Assembly: GCF_033568475.1 (NCBI RefSeq)
Contig: NW_027331840.1
Span: 310,001 to 374,000 of the forward strand
Direction: 5' to 3'
Source of the DNA: Henckelia pumila
Taxonomy: Eukaryota; Streptophyta; Magnoliopsida; Lamiales; Gesneriaceae
Length of the DNA: 64,000 bases
Made by a program: the position numbers and the translations under genes
Shown: positions 52,265-64,000 of the stretch, piece after piece
Position numbering within the stretch: position 1 is the stretch's first letter
Layout: each line of letters opens with the position of its first letter
The notes under the pieces: generated by a model
The model's input: only the letters and a program-made list of their open reading frames with translations
What the model was told of the DNA's origin: nothing
The model's database searches: none

Positions 52265-54806
52265 ATGGCCTCCATCAATGCTTTTGCGTCTTCTTCTGGT
52301 TTGGTCTGCAAGAAGAGCCAAGAATCATCAGGGAGAAGTGGTGTTCCTTTTTTTCAGTATAATGGGCTTAGAGCTGCTGAAACTTTGCAGATGGGGTTAA
52401 ATAAGTTTGAGGCCAAGGGGTTTACTTCCACTTCTGGTAATTTTGATTATATTGTCATTGTATTGATGCGGGTTTTTGCTGGTTTGTCCATTTTCATGGA
52501 GTTCTTCAAACTTCCATTAGCCAAGTAATCTTTGATCGATACTTATTTTGAATGATATATGCTAATATTGCTTTCTTCATTCGTGTTGTATTAGTGTCTC
52601 GATCGATCTCATGTATTTATATTCGTCGCACTTTTGCATCATAGTTTGAATTGTTGATCGAATTTATAATCTCCCCTCGGCAGCAAGATGCGGAAGAATT
52701 AAGGCTGTGGCTTCTCCAACAACTTCAGCTCCCAGAAGAGAAACGGATCCAACGAAAAGGATTGTCATTACTGGAATGGGTCTCGTCTCGGTTTTTGGGA
52801 ACGACGTTGATACATTCTACAACAAACTTCTTGAAGGAACAAGTGGCATCTCCCCTATAGACCGGTTCGATGCTTCAGAGTACTCTGTTAGATTCGGAGG
52901 CCAGATTCGTGGTTTCTCTTCATCGGGCTACATTGATGGAAAAAATGATCGACGCCTCGATGATTGCTGGAGATATGGTTTGGTTGCTGGCAAGAAAGCC
53001 CTTGACGATGCTAACCTCGGGAAACAAGTTCTTGAAACTGTGAGTATTTTTCAAGAGTGAAATTGTGAAATTCATTAAGCTATATATAATGGCCCAATTT
53101 CCATGTTCTGCTGGTGACTTGTGTAACATTTCTCCTTCATGTGTCTTAGATGGACAAGACGAGAATAGGAGTGGTGGTGGGATCGGGGATTGGTGGCATT
53201 TCTGCTTTTAGTTCTGGAATTGAATCCTTGGTACTGAAGGGATATAAGAAAATGTCTCCTTTTTTCATTCCTTATTCGATCTCCAACATGGGGTCGGCAT
53301 TATTGGCTATAGATACCGGCTTGATGGGGCCAAATTACTCTATTTCAACTGCTTGCGCTACAGCAAACTACTGCTTCTACGCGGCAGCAAATCATATTAG
53401 AAGAGGCGAGGCAGATATAATGGTGGCTGGAGGGACTGAAGCGCCGATCATACCAAGTGGAGTTGGAGGTTTCATTGCTTGTAGAGCATTGTCTCAAAGA
53501 AATGACGCTCCACAGACGGCTTCAAGACCATGGGACAAAAACCGTGATGGTTTTGTTATCGGTGAAGGTTCCGGTGTACTGGTAAGAACTCGGTCAGTTT
53601 TTGCACCTTCGTGTATGTTGAAGAGTCGGTTTTTTCACTACTTTGTACAGCCGCTGCTCGTTTTTACAAAGTATCAGACGTCAGAAGTTATAACTTACTC
53701 TTAAAAGGATCACTCGTTCAGTTCATGGATTATAAAATCTTGTCCAGATCATGGAAAGCTTGGATCATGCAATGAAACGAGGAGCAAATATCATTGCTGA
53801 ATACCTGGGAGGTGCTGTAACCTGTGATGCTCACCACATGACCGATCCTCGTTCAGACGGACTTGGGTCTCGTCTTGCATAGTCAAGAGTTTGAAAGATG
53901 CAGGGGTTGCCCCCGAAGAGGTGATCACCATATGGTATTTTGATGAAGATTGAATTAATCAGATTCTTGAATATAAAGAAAGATCTGAAATTTGCAAATT
54001 TCAGGTTAACTATGTAAATGCTCATGCAACATCAACTCTAGCGGGAGATCTTGCTGAAGTCAATGCCATCAAAGAAGTTTTCAAGGATACCTCCGAGATC
54101 AAGATGAATGGTACCAAGGTGAAAATCTTTTTTCTGTAACTATCCATGTAACATGAAATAATCTATCTTTATTTTCTGCCGTCTAAGTTTTTATTTTTCC
54201 TATTTTCTTGATTCAGTCGATGATTGGACATGGGCTGGGAGCCGCGGGAGGACTTGAAGCAATAGTCACCATTCAAGCAATCAACACGGGCTGGTTACAT
54301 CCTACGATCAATCAATATGTAAAGCTAGAAAACACAACTACTTGATGAAGTTTTATGCACCTTTTGTACATGTTTGTCCTAAATTTCACTCTGTCTCCGT
54401 TTAGGATTTGGAACCTGATGTCACAATAGACACCGTCCCGAATGTAAAGAAACAACATGAAGTAAACGTCGGTACGTGTTCTTATCCTTAGCTCTGCCGT
54501 CTGCGCCACTGGCAGCATGGGAGGAGGGCTGTCAAGGGTGGTGGACACCCCCCCCTGCACCTGCTTTTTTACAATTTTATTATGGGCGTGTTTTCGCATT
54601 CACTAAACTTTTCAGCTTTAGTGAGATGAGATAACTTCTGCTTCCTGCGCCGAATATTTACTCATTTTCCATGCACATATATCTTTACAAAAACTTGCAA
54701 TGCAGCCTTTTATAACCTTGAAATTTAAATCCCTGCAGCCATATCCAACTCATTCGGCTTTGGCGGGCACAATTCTGTGGTCGTGTTTGCGCCATTCAAG
54801 CCTTAA
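52265..54806 (+). CDS. KAS1: Plastid 3-ketoacyl-ACP synthase I-like (KAS I), with one apparent frameshift
   Basis: KAS I extends acyl-ACP from C4 to C16 in plastid fatty acid synthesis. Eight exons: 52265-52436, 52684-53039, 53150-53581, 53748-53920, 54005-54118, 54217-54318, 54405-54471 and 54739-54806. The N-terminal 45-50 residues are Ser-rich, as in a transit peptide, followed by RCGRIKAVASP and RIVITGMGLVSVFGND. The nucleophile Cys lies in SISTACATANYCFYAA; the catalytic His residues are in NAHATSTLAGD and MIGHGLGAAGG. Exon 4 is 173 bases where frame needs 174. After DPRSDGLG a G appears missing in GGACTTGGGTCTCG (53861-53874), and the frame as given stops five codons later. All other exons keep frame and splice sites. 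The residue after GH is Gly where KAS I normally has Cys. It is either a young pseudogene, a diverged paralog, or an intact gene with a base-calling error. Confidence 0.88.
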
Positions 54807-56017
54807 TTGAAAGAATCTGATCACAGAAGTTGTTCCATTTTCAAGTTTTCCTCCATATATACCAAGGTATACATATATTCAAAGGGAAGTACTATTATTT
54901 AGAACGAGAAGATATCTAGCATCATGAAGAACGCGGGATCCCACTAGCTACTACTTCTGTTAAGATTCATCTGAGAGAGCACATGCATTATGTATCGACG
55001 AATAAAACTGTAATATTGCTTTTTATTTTCTGAATGTTCTGCTAATAACAAAGTTTTCTTGCAAGAAGCGAATATTGTCCTGTCTGAAAAATCTTTCTTT
55101 ATTTAAGGGATTGTTGTGAAAGTTAGAAATTTTAGATGGTTCAGCGATCATTTTTTCACTAAATCAATTAGTGCGTGCCTAAATGCTTAAATCCGAAATA
55201 TGAATTCTGCTGCGACAAACGTATCAGGTCGGCGAACCCAAGTACCTGAAATCGTGCTGAGTTTTTTTTTTTTTGTTAAAACTAACCGTTTAAAGAAAAA
55301 AAAAAACACACACGCTTATCGGAAAATTCGATTCTACCCCGGGATAAAACGTCATTGGATAGGTGGAATTATTTTATTAGTTCATATCATGTGGACCTCG
55401 CATGATTGAGTTGGGCCCACATGATATGAACTAATTAGTGAGCTCCACCTACCCCTGGGTATTGTATTTGAGGAAATGAATTTGAAAATATATACGGATT
55501 AGGTATTATTGCTTGCAATTAAATAATATTATCAATTATTAATCTACATCTTATGTAAGTATTATAAATTAGAATAAATTTGAAATGACATTATTATTGA
55601 ATTAACTTGAAATCCGTTACAATTAAAATAAATATTATATCTCTTCAATTTTATTAAGGCTGAGAAGTGGATAGTAACTTTTTTTGGTCCGTTGGTATGA
55701 CAATAGTAACTATTTTTGGTTCGTTGGTATGACAAATTTGAAATTTCAAATATCATTTTTTTTCTTCAAACAATTTGGATATTGATTGAATCACCCAGCA
55801 AGTTTATTTCAAATTTAAAAAGAAAAATTGTTAATATACACGCATCGTATGTGCCATCGAAACTGGTGTTTATATAAACATGAAAGAGGTAATTAAAAAA
55901 AACTGAAAGAGGTAAAATTTAAGTTTTATGGTATTATTTTTTTATACAACAATAATACATTTGAAAACTCGATCCATTGTCACCGTTACTTTGTTTAACA
56001 TTAAATAAATATAAATA
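54807..56017. other. KAS I-like 3' flank with a foldback repeat
   Basis: A foldback lies at about 55334-55466. The left half reads CTACCCCGGG..GGTGGAATTATTTTATTAGT.. and the right half ACTAATTAGTGAGCTCCACC..CTACCCCTGGG. TTCATATCATGTGG and CCACATGATATGAA are perfect inverted arms near the centre. It is probably a small MITE. A short tandem duplication of TTTTTGGTCCGTTGGTATGACA-like sequence occurs at 55678-55737. No gene is seen. Confidence 0.6.
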
Positions 56018-59000
56018 TATTGGAAATTATATATTAAAATTAGATTGAAAATTATTGTGATGGTGATGTGATGATATTTTAATTTTTGATTATGTAATGG
56101 ATGACATATTTATTTTTGGACATTTCTCAATTGAGGATCTATAAATAGACCTCAACATTTGTGAAGAAATAACACAAGTTTAGAGAGAAGATTTTATAAG
56201 TGTTTGGTTTGATATATATTTTGAGTTTTAGAGTTTTTTAGTTTTTACCATAAATTTGTACTTTTCACAACACGTTATCAGCACGATCGCTCGAAGGTTC
56301 TCTATAATTTTCGACGCTCCAAAACACAAAGAGAAGACAAAAATATTTAACAAGTAAGTATATTTATTTTATTGTTTATTTATTTGTTGTGTATATATTT
56401 AATATATAATATCATGTTATTATCAGACATTATAAAAAAAATAAGTTTTTTAAAAAAACTTGTTATAAATCCTGGGAGTATGTTAAGACGACATCCCACA
56501 CTCCCAGTAAGGGATACGATAAGTATAAAAGCCTCTAAGATTTTTAAATAATAACGTGATATGATTATACATTATTGCTTATATAATTTTATTGTGTAAT
56601 TATATTTGTATAATTTTATGTTATTATATAAGAGGCTATCTATGACACCGACCTTATAATAATGTGATATGATTATACATTACTGCTTATATAATTTTAT
56701 TGTCTAATTATATTTGTATAATTTCATGTTATTATATAAGATGTTGTCTATGACACTGACCTTATAATAACGTGATATGATATATATTTATTATGTATAT
56801 ATACTAACTATATCAATATATAATTTCATGTTATTATATAAGAGGTTGTCTAGGACACTGATCTTATAATAACGTGATATGATAAATATTTTATTGCGTT
56901 TATTCAATTATGATTATCATTATATGCATCACATGATTATCATGAATTTTTATTCAACACATACTCGATTTTTTCTTACCCTCAACGGTAACAAACGACT
57001 AGTTTTTGCCCTATAAATATGTTCACTCAAACTCATTTTCAATCACACCAATTCACTCTTTTTCTCAAAATAATTTCTCCTCGATTTTTCGAAGATGAAG
57101 ATGATGGCATTTATAAGGCTATTTTTCATAACGACTATGATCATCATGCTCACGAGTCTTGTACTCACCAGCGATTTTCCACCACATATTTTTTTTCTAT
57201 TTGTACACGCACTTGTAATCTTCGTTATTTCATTATTTTGTATTGTCGTACTAATAGAAATTAACTAATAAAATGCATTGTTATTTTTCTAGTACCACCA
57301 TGTCAAATTTGGCAAAGATTGAATTCATTCGATATCACTAGAAAGAATTATATGCCATGGACTCTCGATGTAGAGATGCATCTTGAGTCATTGGGTCTAA
57401 GTGATACCATCAAAGAAAATAATATATCATCCTCACAAGAAAATGCAAAGTCTATGATTTTCTTACGTAGACATCTTGATGAAGGATTGAAATGTGAGTA
57501 TCTCACAGAAAAAGACCCAATGATTTTATGAAAATAGCTGAAAGACAGATTTGAGCATATAAGGGAAGTTATACACCCGACCGCCCGTGATGAATGTAAT
57601 ACGTTGAGATTCCAAGACTTTAAAAAAGTCAGTGATTACAATTCTGCGATGTATCGAATAGTCTCGCAATTGAAATTTTGTGGGCATGTTGTTACTGAGA
57701 TGGAAATGCTTGAAAAAATATTTTCCACATTCCACGCATCAAATATAACTCTACAACAATAGTATAGAGTGCGTGAATTTTCGAGATATTCTGAACTCAT
57801 CGCATGTCTTCTTGTGGCGGAAAAGAACAATGAATTGTTAGTAAGAAATCATCAATCCCGACCCACTGGTTCAACGGCATTTTCAGAAGCAAATGTCGTA
57901 ATTAAAAATAAAAACCAAAATCAAAGGCATAGACAATATTTTGGTCGTGGACGAGGTCGAGGAAGTGAGCGTGGACGTGGACGTAAAAATTATCGCGGTC
58001 GTGGTCGTGGTCGTGGCCGTGGATATGAAAATAATCGAGATAGTTATTTCAATAACTCATCTCAAAAGAACGTCACGAACCACCCACCAAAAAGGCAGCA
58101 TGAAAATACGAGTGAAAATGAAAATCACTCAAAAAGATCTGAGGGTGTTTGTTATAGATGTGGCACTCCAGGACATTGGTCACATATTTGTCGAACCCCT
58201 GAGCACCTATGCAAGCTCTATAAAAAATCGACAAAGGGGAAAGAAAAAGAGACCGATTTTATTGAAAAAAGTGACCATTTAATTGATTCAACTAGTTTCA
58301 ATGCTGCAGATTTTTTGAATGATTTCGAAGACATTAATTAAAAGATTGGTGGGACTAGATTGTAACAAATTTGTATTTTTCATGCATTCTTGTATTATAA
58401 AGCATGTTATATTTTGCATTTGTATTGTACTTAATTTTTCTTTATTGCATTTTTGTGAAGTTTGATATGGAAAATGCTATGAGCAAACATGGAAATAATA
58501 TCATGGAAATTTTCATGCCGGATAGTGGTACAACGCACATTATTCTGCGAGATGAAAAATATTTCATGGAAATAAAACCAACAAAAACAATGGTGAATAC
58601 CATATCAGGTCTTGTAGACTTGATTGAAGGTTGTGGTAAAGCACAGTTTTTGTTACCAAATGGTGCAAAATTTCGGATAAATGATGCTTTATATTCACCA
58701 CAATCGAAAAGAAATTTGTTGAGTTTTATTGACATATATTCTCATAGATATGATACTGAGACGATAACTGATGGAAATCAGAAATATATGTGTCTTACCA
58801 CATATAAATCAGGAAAGAAATATGTGGTTGAAAAATTATCAATGCTCCCTACTGGATTGCTTTATACACATATAAGGTCAATCAAATCAAATATGGTGGT
58901 TAATAATTATTCAATATTAACCAATTGGCATGATCGATTGGGACATTCTGGTTCAACAATGATGCGAAGAATTATTGAAAATACACATGGTCATCCATTG

Positions 59001-62000
59001 AAAGACCAAAAGATCTTTCAGAATAATAAGTTTCAATGTAAAGCATGTTCTCTTGAAAAACTTATTATAAGACCATCACCAGCTAAAATCCAAATAGAAT
59101 CACTCATATTTCTTGAACGTATTCAGGGTAATATTTGTGGGCCAATTCATCCACCATGTGGACCATTTCGATATTTTATGGTATTGATCGATGCCGCCAG
59201 CAGATGGTCCACATGTATGCTTATTGTCAACTCGAAATGTGGCATTTGCAAGATTAATGGCTCAAATAATAAAATTGCGGAATCAATTTCCCGATTATAC
59301 AATCAAAAAAATAAGACTTGATAATGCTGGAGAATTTACTTCCCAAACTTTCAATGACTATTGTAAGTCAATGGGAATTACTGTTGAACATCATGTTGCT
59401 CATGTTCATACACAGAATGGATTAGCTGAATCATTGATTAAACGTCTACAACTGATTGCTAGACCAATGATTATGAAAACAAAACTCCCTATTTCTATAT
59501 GGGGACATGCAATTTTACATGCTGCGGCATTAATTTGCATCAGACCAAGTGCATATCATAAATTCTTCCCATTGCAACTTGCATTTGGTAAAGAACCAAA
59601 TATTTCTCATCTGAGAATTTTTGGATGTATGGTGTATGTGCCTATTGCACCGCTTCAACGATAAAAAATGGGTCCTCAAAGAAAAATCGATATTTATATC
59701 GGTTATGATAGTCCATCAATCATTCGATATCTTGAGCCTCAGACAGGCGATGTGTTTACAGCACGCTTTGCTGATTGTCATTTTAATGAAGAAATCTTTC
59801 CAATGTTAGGGGAAGAAAAGAAACACATCGAAAAGAAAATCACATGGTATGTACCATCATTGTTACATTTGGATCCAATGACCAAACAATGTGAGAAAGA
59901 TGTACAACAAATTGTGCACTTGCAAAGAATTGCAAATCAAATTCCATATGCATTTGCAGACACAAAAGGGGTAACAAAATCATATATACATGTTGTAAAA
60001 GCCCCTGCTCGAATTGAAATTCCAAAGAAATAAATTGAAGACACTCATGATGTCATAAAAAGCTTGAAGCGTGGAAGGCCAGTCGGTTCCAAGGATAAAA
60101 ATCCTCGAAAAAAAAGGCATAGAGAAACACGATGATCATAAAATAGAAAATGGTGTTCTAGAAAAAACACCTGATGATGAAAATATTCAGTCAGAACCAC
60201 AAACTGACGAGAAACGTGAAATCTCTATCAATTATATTAATACTGGAAAAATATGGAACCGAAAAGATATAGAAGATATTGATGAGATATTTTTTTATAA
60301 TGTGGCATGTGACATCATAAATAAAATGAGGATCATGAACCAAAATCTTTTGGAGAATGTAAAACTCGTCATGATTGGGCCAAATGGAAAGATACCATCC
60401 AGGTTGAATTGCATTCGCTAAATAAACGTAATATTTTTGGACCTATAGTTCTCACACCTAAAGGTGTAAAACCTGTTGGATACAGATGGATTTTTATTCG
60501 AAAGTGAAATGAGAAAATGAAATAGCAAGATATAAAGCTAGACTTGTTGCACAAGTTTTTTCTCAAAGGCCTGAATTGATTATGAAGAAATGTATTATCC
60601 TGTTATGGATGCAATTATGTTTCGATATTTGATTAGTTTGGCCGTGTCTGAAAATTTGAAAATGTGTCTTATGAATGTTGTTACAGCTTACTTATACGGA
60701 TCACTTGATAGTGATATATACATGAAAATCCCTGAAGGATTTAAGATGTCTGAAACACAAAGTTCAAAACCCAGAGAATTTTATTCTGTAAAATTGCAAA
60801 GATCATTATATGGGTTGAAGCAACCGAATGTGGTATAATCGGCTAAGTGAGCACTTGATGAAAAAGGGATATGTAAATGATCCAATATGCCCTTGTGTTT
60901 TCATCAAGAAAATAACATCCGGATGTGTAATTATTGTTGTATATGTTGATGATTTAAATATCATTGGAACGAATAAAGAAATTCAAGAAGTTATGATGTA
61001 CTTGAAAAAAGAATTCGAAATGAAGGATCTTGGAAAACCAAGTGTTGTTTGGGTTTGCAAATTGAACAAAAAGAATGTGGAATTTTTGTTCACCAGACAA
61101 ATTATACAGAAAAGATCCTTAAATGTTTTAATATGGATAAATCAAATCCATTAAGTACTCCAATGGTTGTAAGATCATTAAACATAGAAAAAAGATCCAT
61201 TTCGTCCATGTGAAGATGATGAAATTATTCTTGGTCCAGAAGTACCATATCTAAGTGTCATTGGTGCCCTTATGTATCTTGCAAATTGCACTAGACCTGA
61301 TATATCTTTTACTGTAAATTTATTAGCAAGATTCAGTTCATATCCAACAAAGTGGCACTGGAATGAAATTAAACATATATTCCGTTATCTACAAGAAACG
61401 ACAGATTTGGGACTTTTGTACTAAAAAAACAACAATCAAAGTATCATTGGTTATGCTGATGCTGGATATTTATCTGATCCACATAAGACACGTTCCCAAA
61501 CCGGATATGTATTTACTCGTGGAGGCACAACAATTTCTTGGCGTTCACAGAAACAAACACTAGTAACAACTTCATCAAATCACGCCGAGATTATTGCGCT
61601 ACATGAAGCAAGTCGTGAATGTGTTTGGCTAAAATCAATGATTAAACATATCCAAACTTCTTGTGGATTATCAGTAAACAAAAATCCTGTGACGCTGTAT
61701 GAAGATAATACTGCATGTATTGCTCAAATGAAAGAAGGATACATCAAAAGTGACAGAACCAAACATATCCTCCCAAAGTTCTTTGCCTACACTCAAGAGC
61801 TTGAGAAGAATAAAGATATTGATATCTGTTACATTCAATTAAGTGAGAACTCATCAGATCTCTTCACAAAAGCGCTTCCTACGGCAATATTCAGAAAGCA
61901 TATATATAATATTGGGATGCGAAATCTACAGCGTATGTGAAGAATCGATCGTATTAACATGAGGGGGAGTTTACGTGGCTGCACTCTTTTTTTCTTGCTA

Positions 62001-62169
62001 TGGTTTTTATCTCACTGGGTTTTTTCTAATAAGGTTTTTAACGATGCAGTATACAAACACGTAATATCACGATCATCATCACAAGGGGGAGTATTGGAAA
62101 TTATATATTAAAATTAGATTAAAAATTATTGTGATGGTGATGTGATGATATTTTAATTTTTGATTATGT
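56018..62169 (+). mobile_element. Ty1/copia LTR retrotransposon, broken (fossil)
   Basis: The 5' LTR is at 56018-56272 (ends CACAACA) and a short 3' LTR remnant at 62092-62169. The remnant matches the start of the 5' LTR at all but one of 78 positions. The leader holds about 108-bp tandem repeats (56551-56890). The gag region spans roughly 57300-58340, with an Arg/Gly-rich stretch and a CCHC zinc knuckle (CYRCGTPGHWSHIC). The pol region spans about 58450-61940 in copia order: protease (DSGTTH), GAG-pre-integrase (WHDRLGH), integrase, reverse transcriptase (YVDDL) and RNase H. A purine tract (AAGGGGGAG) precedes the 3' LTR. The copy is broken, with roughly eight reading-frame interruptions. 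High LTR identity over a short stretch suggests a fairly recent insertion, but the coding decay argues for more age, so dating is uncertain. Confidence 0.93.
56551..56890. repeat. About 108-bp tandem repeats in the copia leader
   Basis: The motif ATAACGTGAT (or ATAATGTGAT) recurs at about 56551, 56659, 56767 and 56869, with spacings of about 108, 108 and 102 bases. Each is followed by a TTATTATATAAGA-TGTCTATGACAC block. The repeats lie between the 5' LTR and gag. Confidence 0.85.
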
Positions 62170-62326
62170 CTCGATTCTCGAACCAAATAACGGGTCAAAT
62201 GCCCCGCCCGCCCATTCATTCTTTCCAAACCCATTTTCCTGTCGCCAGGTTTCTTGTGCAGAAAGAAGAGCATCCTTCCAAATTCTTCTATAGAAAAGTA
62301 TTCACGCAAAATTTTGAAGAAATTAG
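62170..62326. promoter_or_regulatory. Compressed promoter/leader of RPN12a beside the copia remnant
   Basis: Only about 157 bases separate the end of the 3' LTR remnant from the RPN12a ATG. The sequence turns from AT-rich to GC-balanced right at 62170, which suggests the host gene's own leader or proximal promoter starts there. No TATA box is obvious in the host part. Confidence 0.4.
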
Positions 62327-64000
62327 ATGGATCCAAAGTTCACAGAGCTGTCACAAGTGTTTGAGCGATTCAAAGCCGCGTTCTTGCGGAAAGATTTCGA
62401 TACTTGTACGAAATTCCTCTCGCAGCTCAAGGTGAAGCTTCAAATTTCTGAATTCATCCACCTTTTTTTTCTTAATTGAATACTGTGCTGGTGAAACGTT
62501 GAAGTTTCTATTATTATGTAACTCGTTCGACCGGTATATTGGAATTTCTGGTAGAAATTATTACAAAAAAATTAGATCTTGATTTTTTTCTGTGTTGATT
62601 ATTTTACGGTTCATTGATATGATATTCTGATGTTAATGTGAATCTGGAGGTGAATTTGGAGTCTTACGAACGTTAGCTCTTGCAATGGAAGATGATATGG
62701 GTTCGATATGTCATGATAGGATATCTGGTTTTATGAAAGTTTTCACTAAGTGAAGGGAGCAGCCTCCTTCGTCCTCTCATAGGCTGATTTTCTATTCGAA
62801 ACATAGGCGTAGAGGCTGCAATCAATGAACAAATTTACTAGATTCTGACTTTCTCCTAGTTGCTTTCAGCTCAAGTTTGGGCTCACGATAATATGCTCGG
62901 TAATTTCAAAGTTGAAATGTGAGGAAGATAACTTTCTTTAGTTTTAACTTGGATGGAGGTGTTATAGTGCAATGAGAAGCATTGTTTCTTTGGAATTGAT
63001 TGAGTTTAACGTTGATCATGAACCTTGGGGCATATTTTATTTCAGGTTTCATTGATAGGATTCAAAAGTCTACCTCCGTTATTTGAAGCAACACCTAATG
63101 CAATTCATGAATTGACAATAGCAAGTAAGTATATCTTGTTTTACCTGCAAGGTTCCTTCTGAATGCCTTCAAGTTTGACCATTTTTAGGGGACATATATG
63201 AGCATGCTGTTGTCCTGAGCGTAAAGATGGAGGATCATGATGCTTTTGAGAGGGATTTTTTCCAACTGAAACCTTACTATACAGATGCCCGGTAACTGTT
63301 TTACCCATCTTTGCAGAAAAGTTTATTACATGTTAGATTGCTAGGTGAATAATGGGTGAGAAATCAGTTTTAAACTCGTCTGGCTATATTTTTTTACTCT
63401 AGTTTCGGTTTAGGAGTTCACGGATCATGAATAATTTAGCAAGCTCTTTATTAGCATGTTTGTTCTTCAATTTAAATTTTCATGAATGTGACTTTGTCAA
63501 AATGCAGATATTAATTACGTAAATTGAAGCGATCTCTGCTCTTACGAATCGATCCTGTGAATGATGGGTTTATTATATTTAAAGTTAACATTCGTTGGGC
63601 CAGAGTTTCATTGCACTTTTTGACTATAAACAATGTTGTGTGGTTAGCTTATGTCCGGGGAAACCGACCAGTTGTGTGCTTTCTTAATCTATTTTTTGTG
63701 AAATATATAGTATGAAGCACTTTGGAACAATTTTTTTTTTTATGGGATTGGCTATGACTTGTTTTTCTAATTGTTGAACAGTGGTCGTCTTCCGCCATCA
63801 CCTCAGGAGTATCCTATTTTAGGCCTCAACCTTTTGAGACTCCTTGTACAAAACCGTATAGCAGAATTCCATACTGAGTTGGAGTTGCTTTCTCCTGGTG
63901 CTCTAGAGAATCCTTGCGTCAAACATGCAGTTGAATTGGAGCAATCCTTCATGGAAGGAGCATACAACCGTGTTTTGAATGCTAGGCAGACAGTACCTCA
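62327..64000 (+). CDS. RPN12A: 26S proteasome non-ATPase regulatory subunit 8, RPN12a (3' part beyond the right edge)
   Basis: Lid subunit of the 19S regulatory particle, which recognises and processes ubiquitinated proteins; in Arabidopsis RPN12a affects cytokinin and auxin responses. Visible exons are 62327-62431, 63046-63124, 63189-63291 and 63782 to the window end. Exon 1 encodes MDPKFTELSQVFERFKAAFL and ends FLSQLK. Exon 2 has SLPPLFEATPNAIHELTIA and exon 3 has YEHAVVLSVKMEDHDAFER. Exon 4 contains LGLNLLRLLVQNRIAEFHTE and ends in FMEGAYNRVLNARQTVP. All follow the RPN12a order with consistent splice phases. About 170 of roughly 267 residues are in the window. The copia element ends just upstream. 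Confidence 0.94.

Noticed and set aside
54490-54580. G/C-rich stretch in the last KAS I-like intron as an extra exon
   Set aside because: No frame continues the KAS I sequence; the joined exons 7 and 8 already give the conserved NVAISNSFGFGGHNS.

Overview
This is nuclear DNA of a flowering plant, almost certainly a eudicot. The genes have many short exons with GT..AG introns in AT-rich surroundings, plastid and mitochondrial proteins are encoded with targeting sequences, and the transposable elements are of plant families. The species cannot be fixed from the sequence. I see no prokaryotic operon, CRISPR array or obviously new multi-gene system.

Layout, left to right. A long-chain acyl-CoA synthetase (LACS4 type, minus strand) runs off the left edge (295-7096). 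A mitochondrial OXA1-type insertase follows (11096-14734, minus), then the plastid NDH subunit NdhS/CRR31 (15996-16694, minus). From 17308 to 21308 lies a nested set of transposable elements: a Tourist-like element interrupted by a 2.9-kb solo LTR and a small hAT MITE, each with a clear target-site duplication. Next come a tRNA-Ala(CGC) gene (21554-21626) and a 3.9-kb Helitron candidate (22104-26052). The central gene group is UDP-glucose 4-epimerase (27513-31497, plus), an alpha/beta-hydrolase lipase (34027-35263, plus), a LEA_2/NDR1-HIN1-like protein (35542-36120, minus), a CBL8-like calcium sensor (37447-38840, minus), the F-box protein SKIP8 (40709-42877, plus), a PP2C phosphatase (43908-44890, minus) and a glutaredoxin-like protein (48935-49978, plus). 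A plastid 3-ketoacyl-ACP synthase I-like gene (52265-54806, plus) carries an apparent one-base frameshift. A broken Ty1/copia retrotransposon (56018-62169) sits directly before RPN12a, a 26S proteasome lid subunit (62327 to the right edge, plus).

The genes are mostly housekeeping genes and do not form one pathway. Their grouping is explained by ancestry. From memory of Arabidopsis locus numbers, they match three Arabidopsis segments: At4g10925-At4g10960 (SKIP8, lipase, UGE5), At4g23850-At4g23920 (LACS4, CRR31, UGE2) and At1g64440-At1g64520 (UGE4, CBL8, glutaredoxin, RPN12a). The window therefore looks like an unduplicated version of a block that was multiplied and thinned out in Arabidopsis.

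The most interesting points are a 53-bp micro-duplication that places a second copy of an exon end and its splice donor inside a UGE intron, the frameshifted KAS I-like gene, the Helitron candidate, the nested elements with exact target-site duplications, and a decayed plastid trnN copy. Exon borders were read by eye from frame, splice dinucleotides and remembered family sequences, so a few may be off by some bases.
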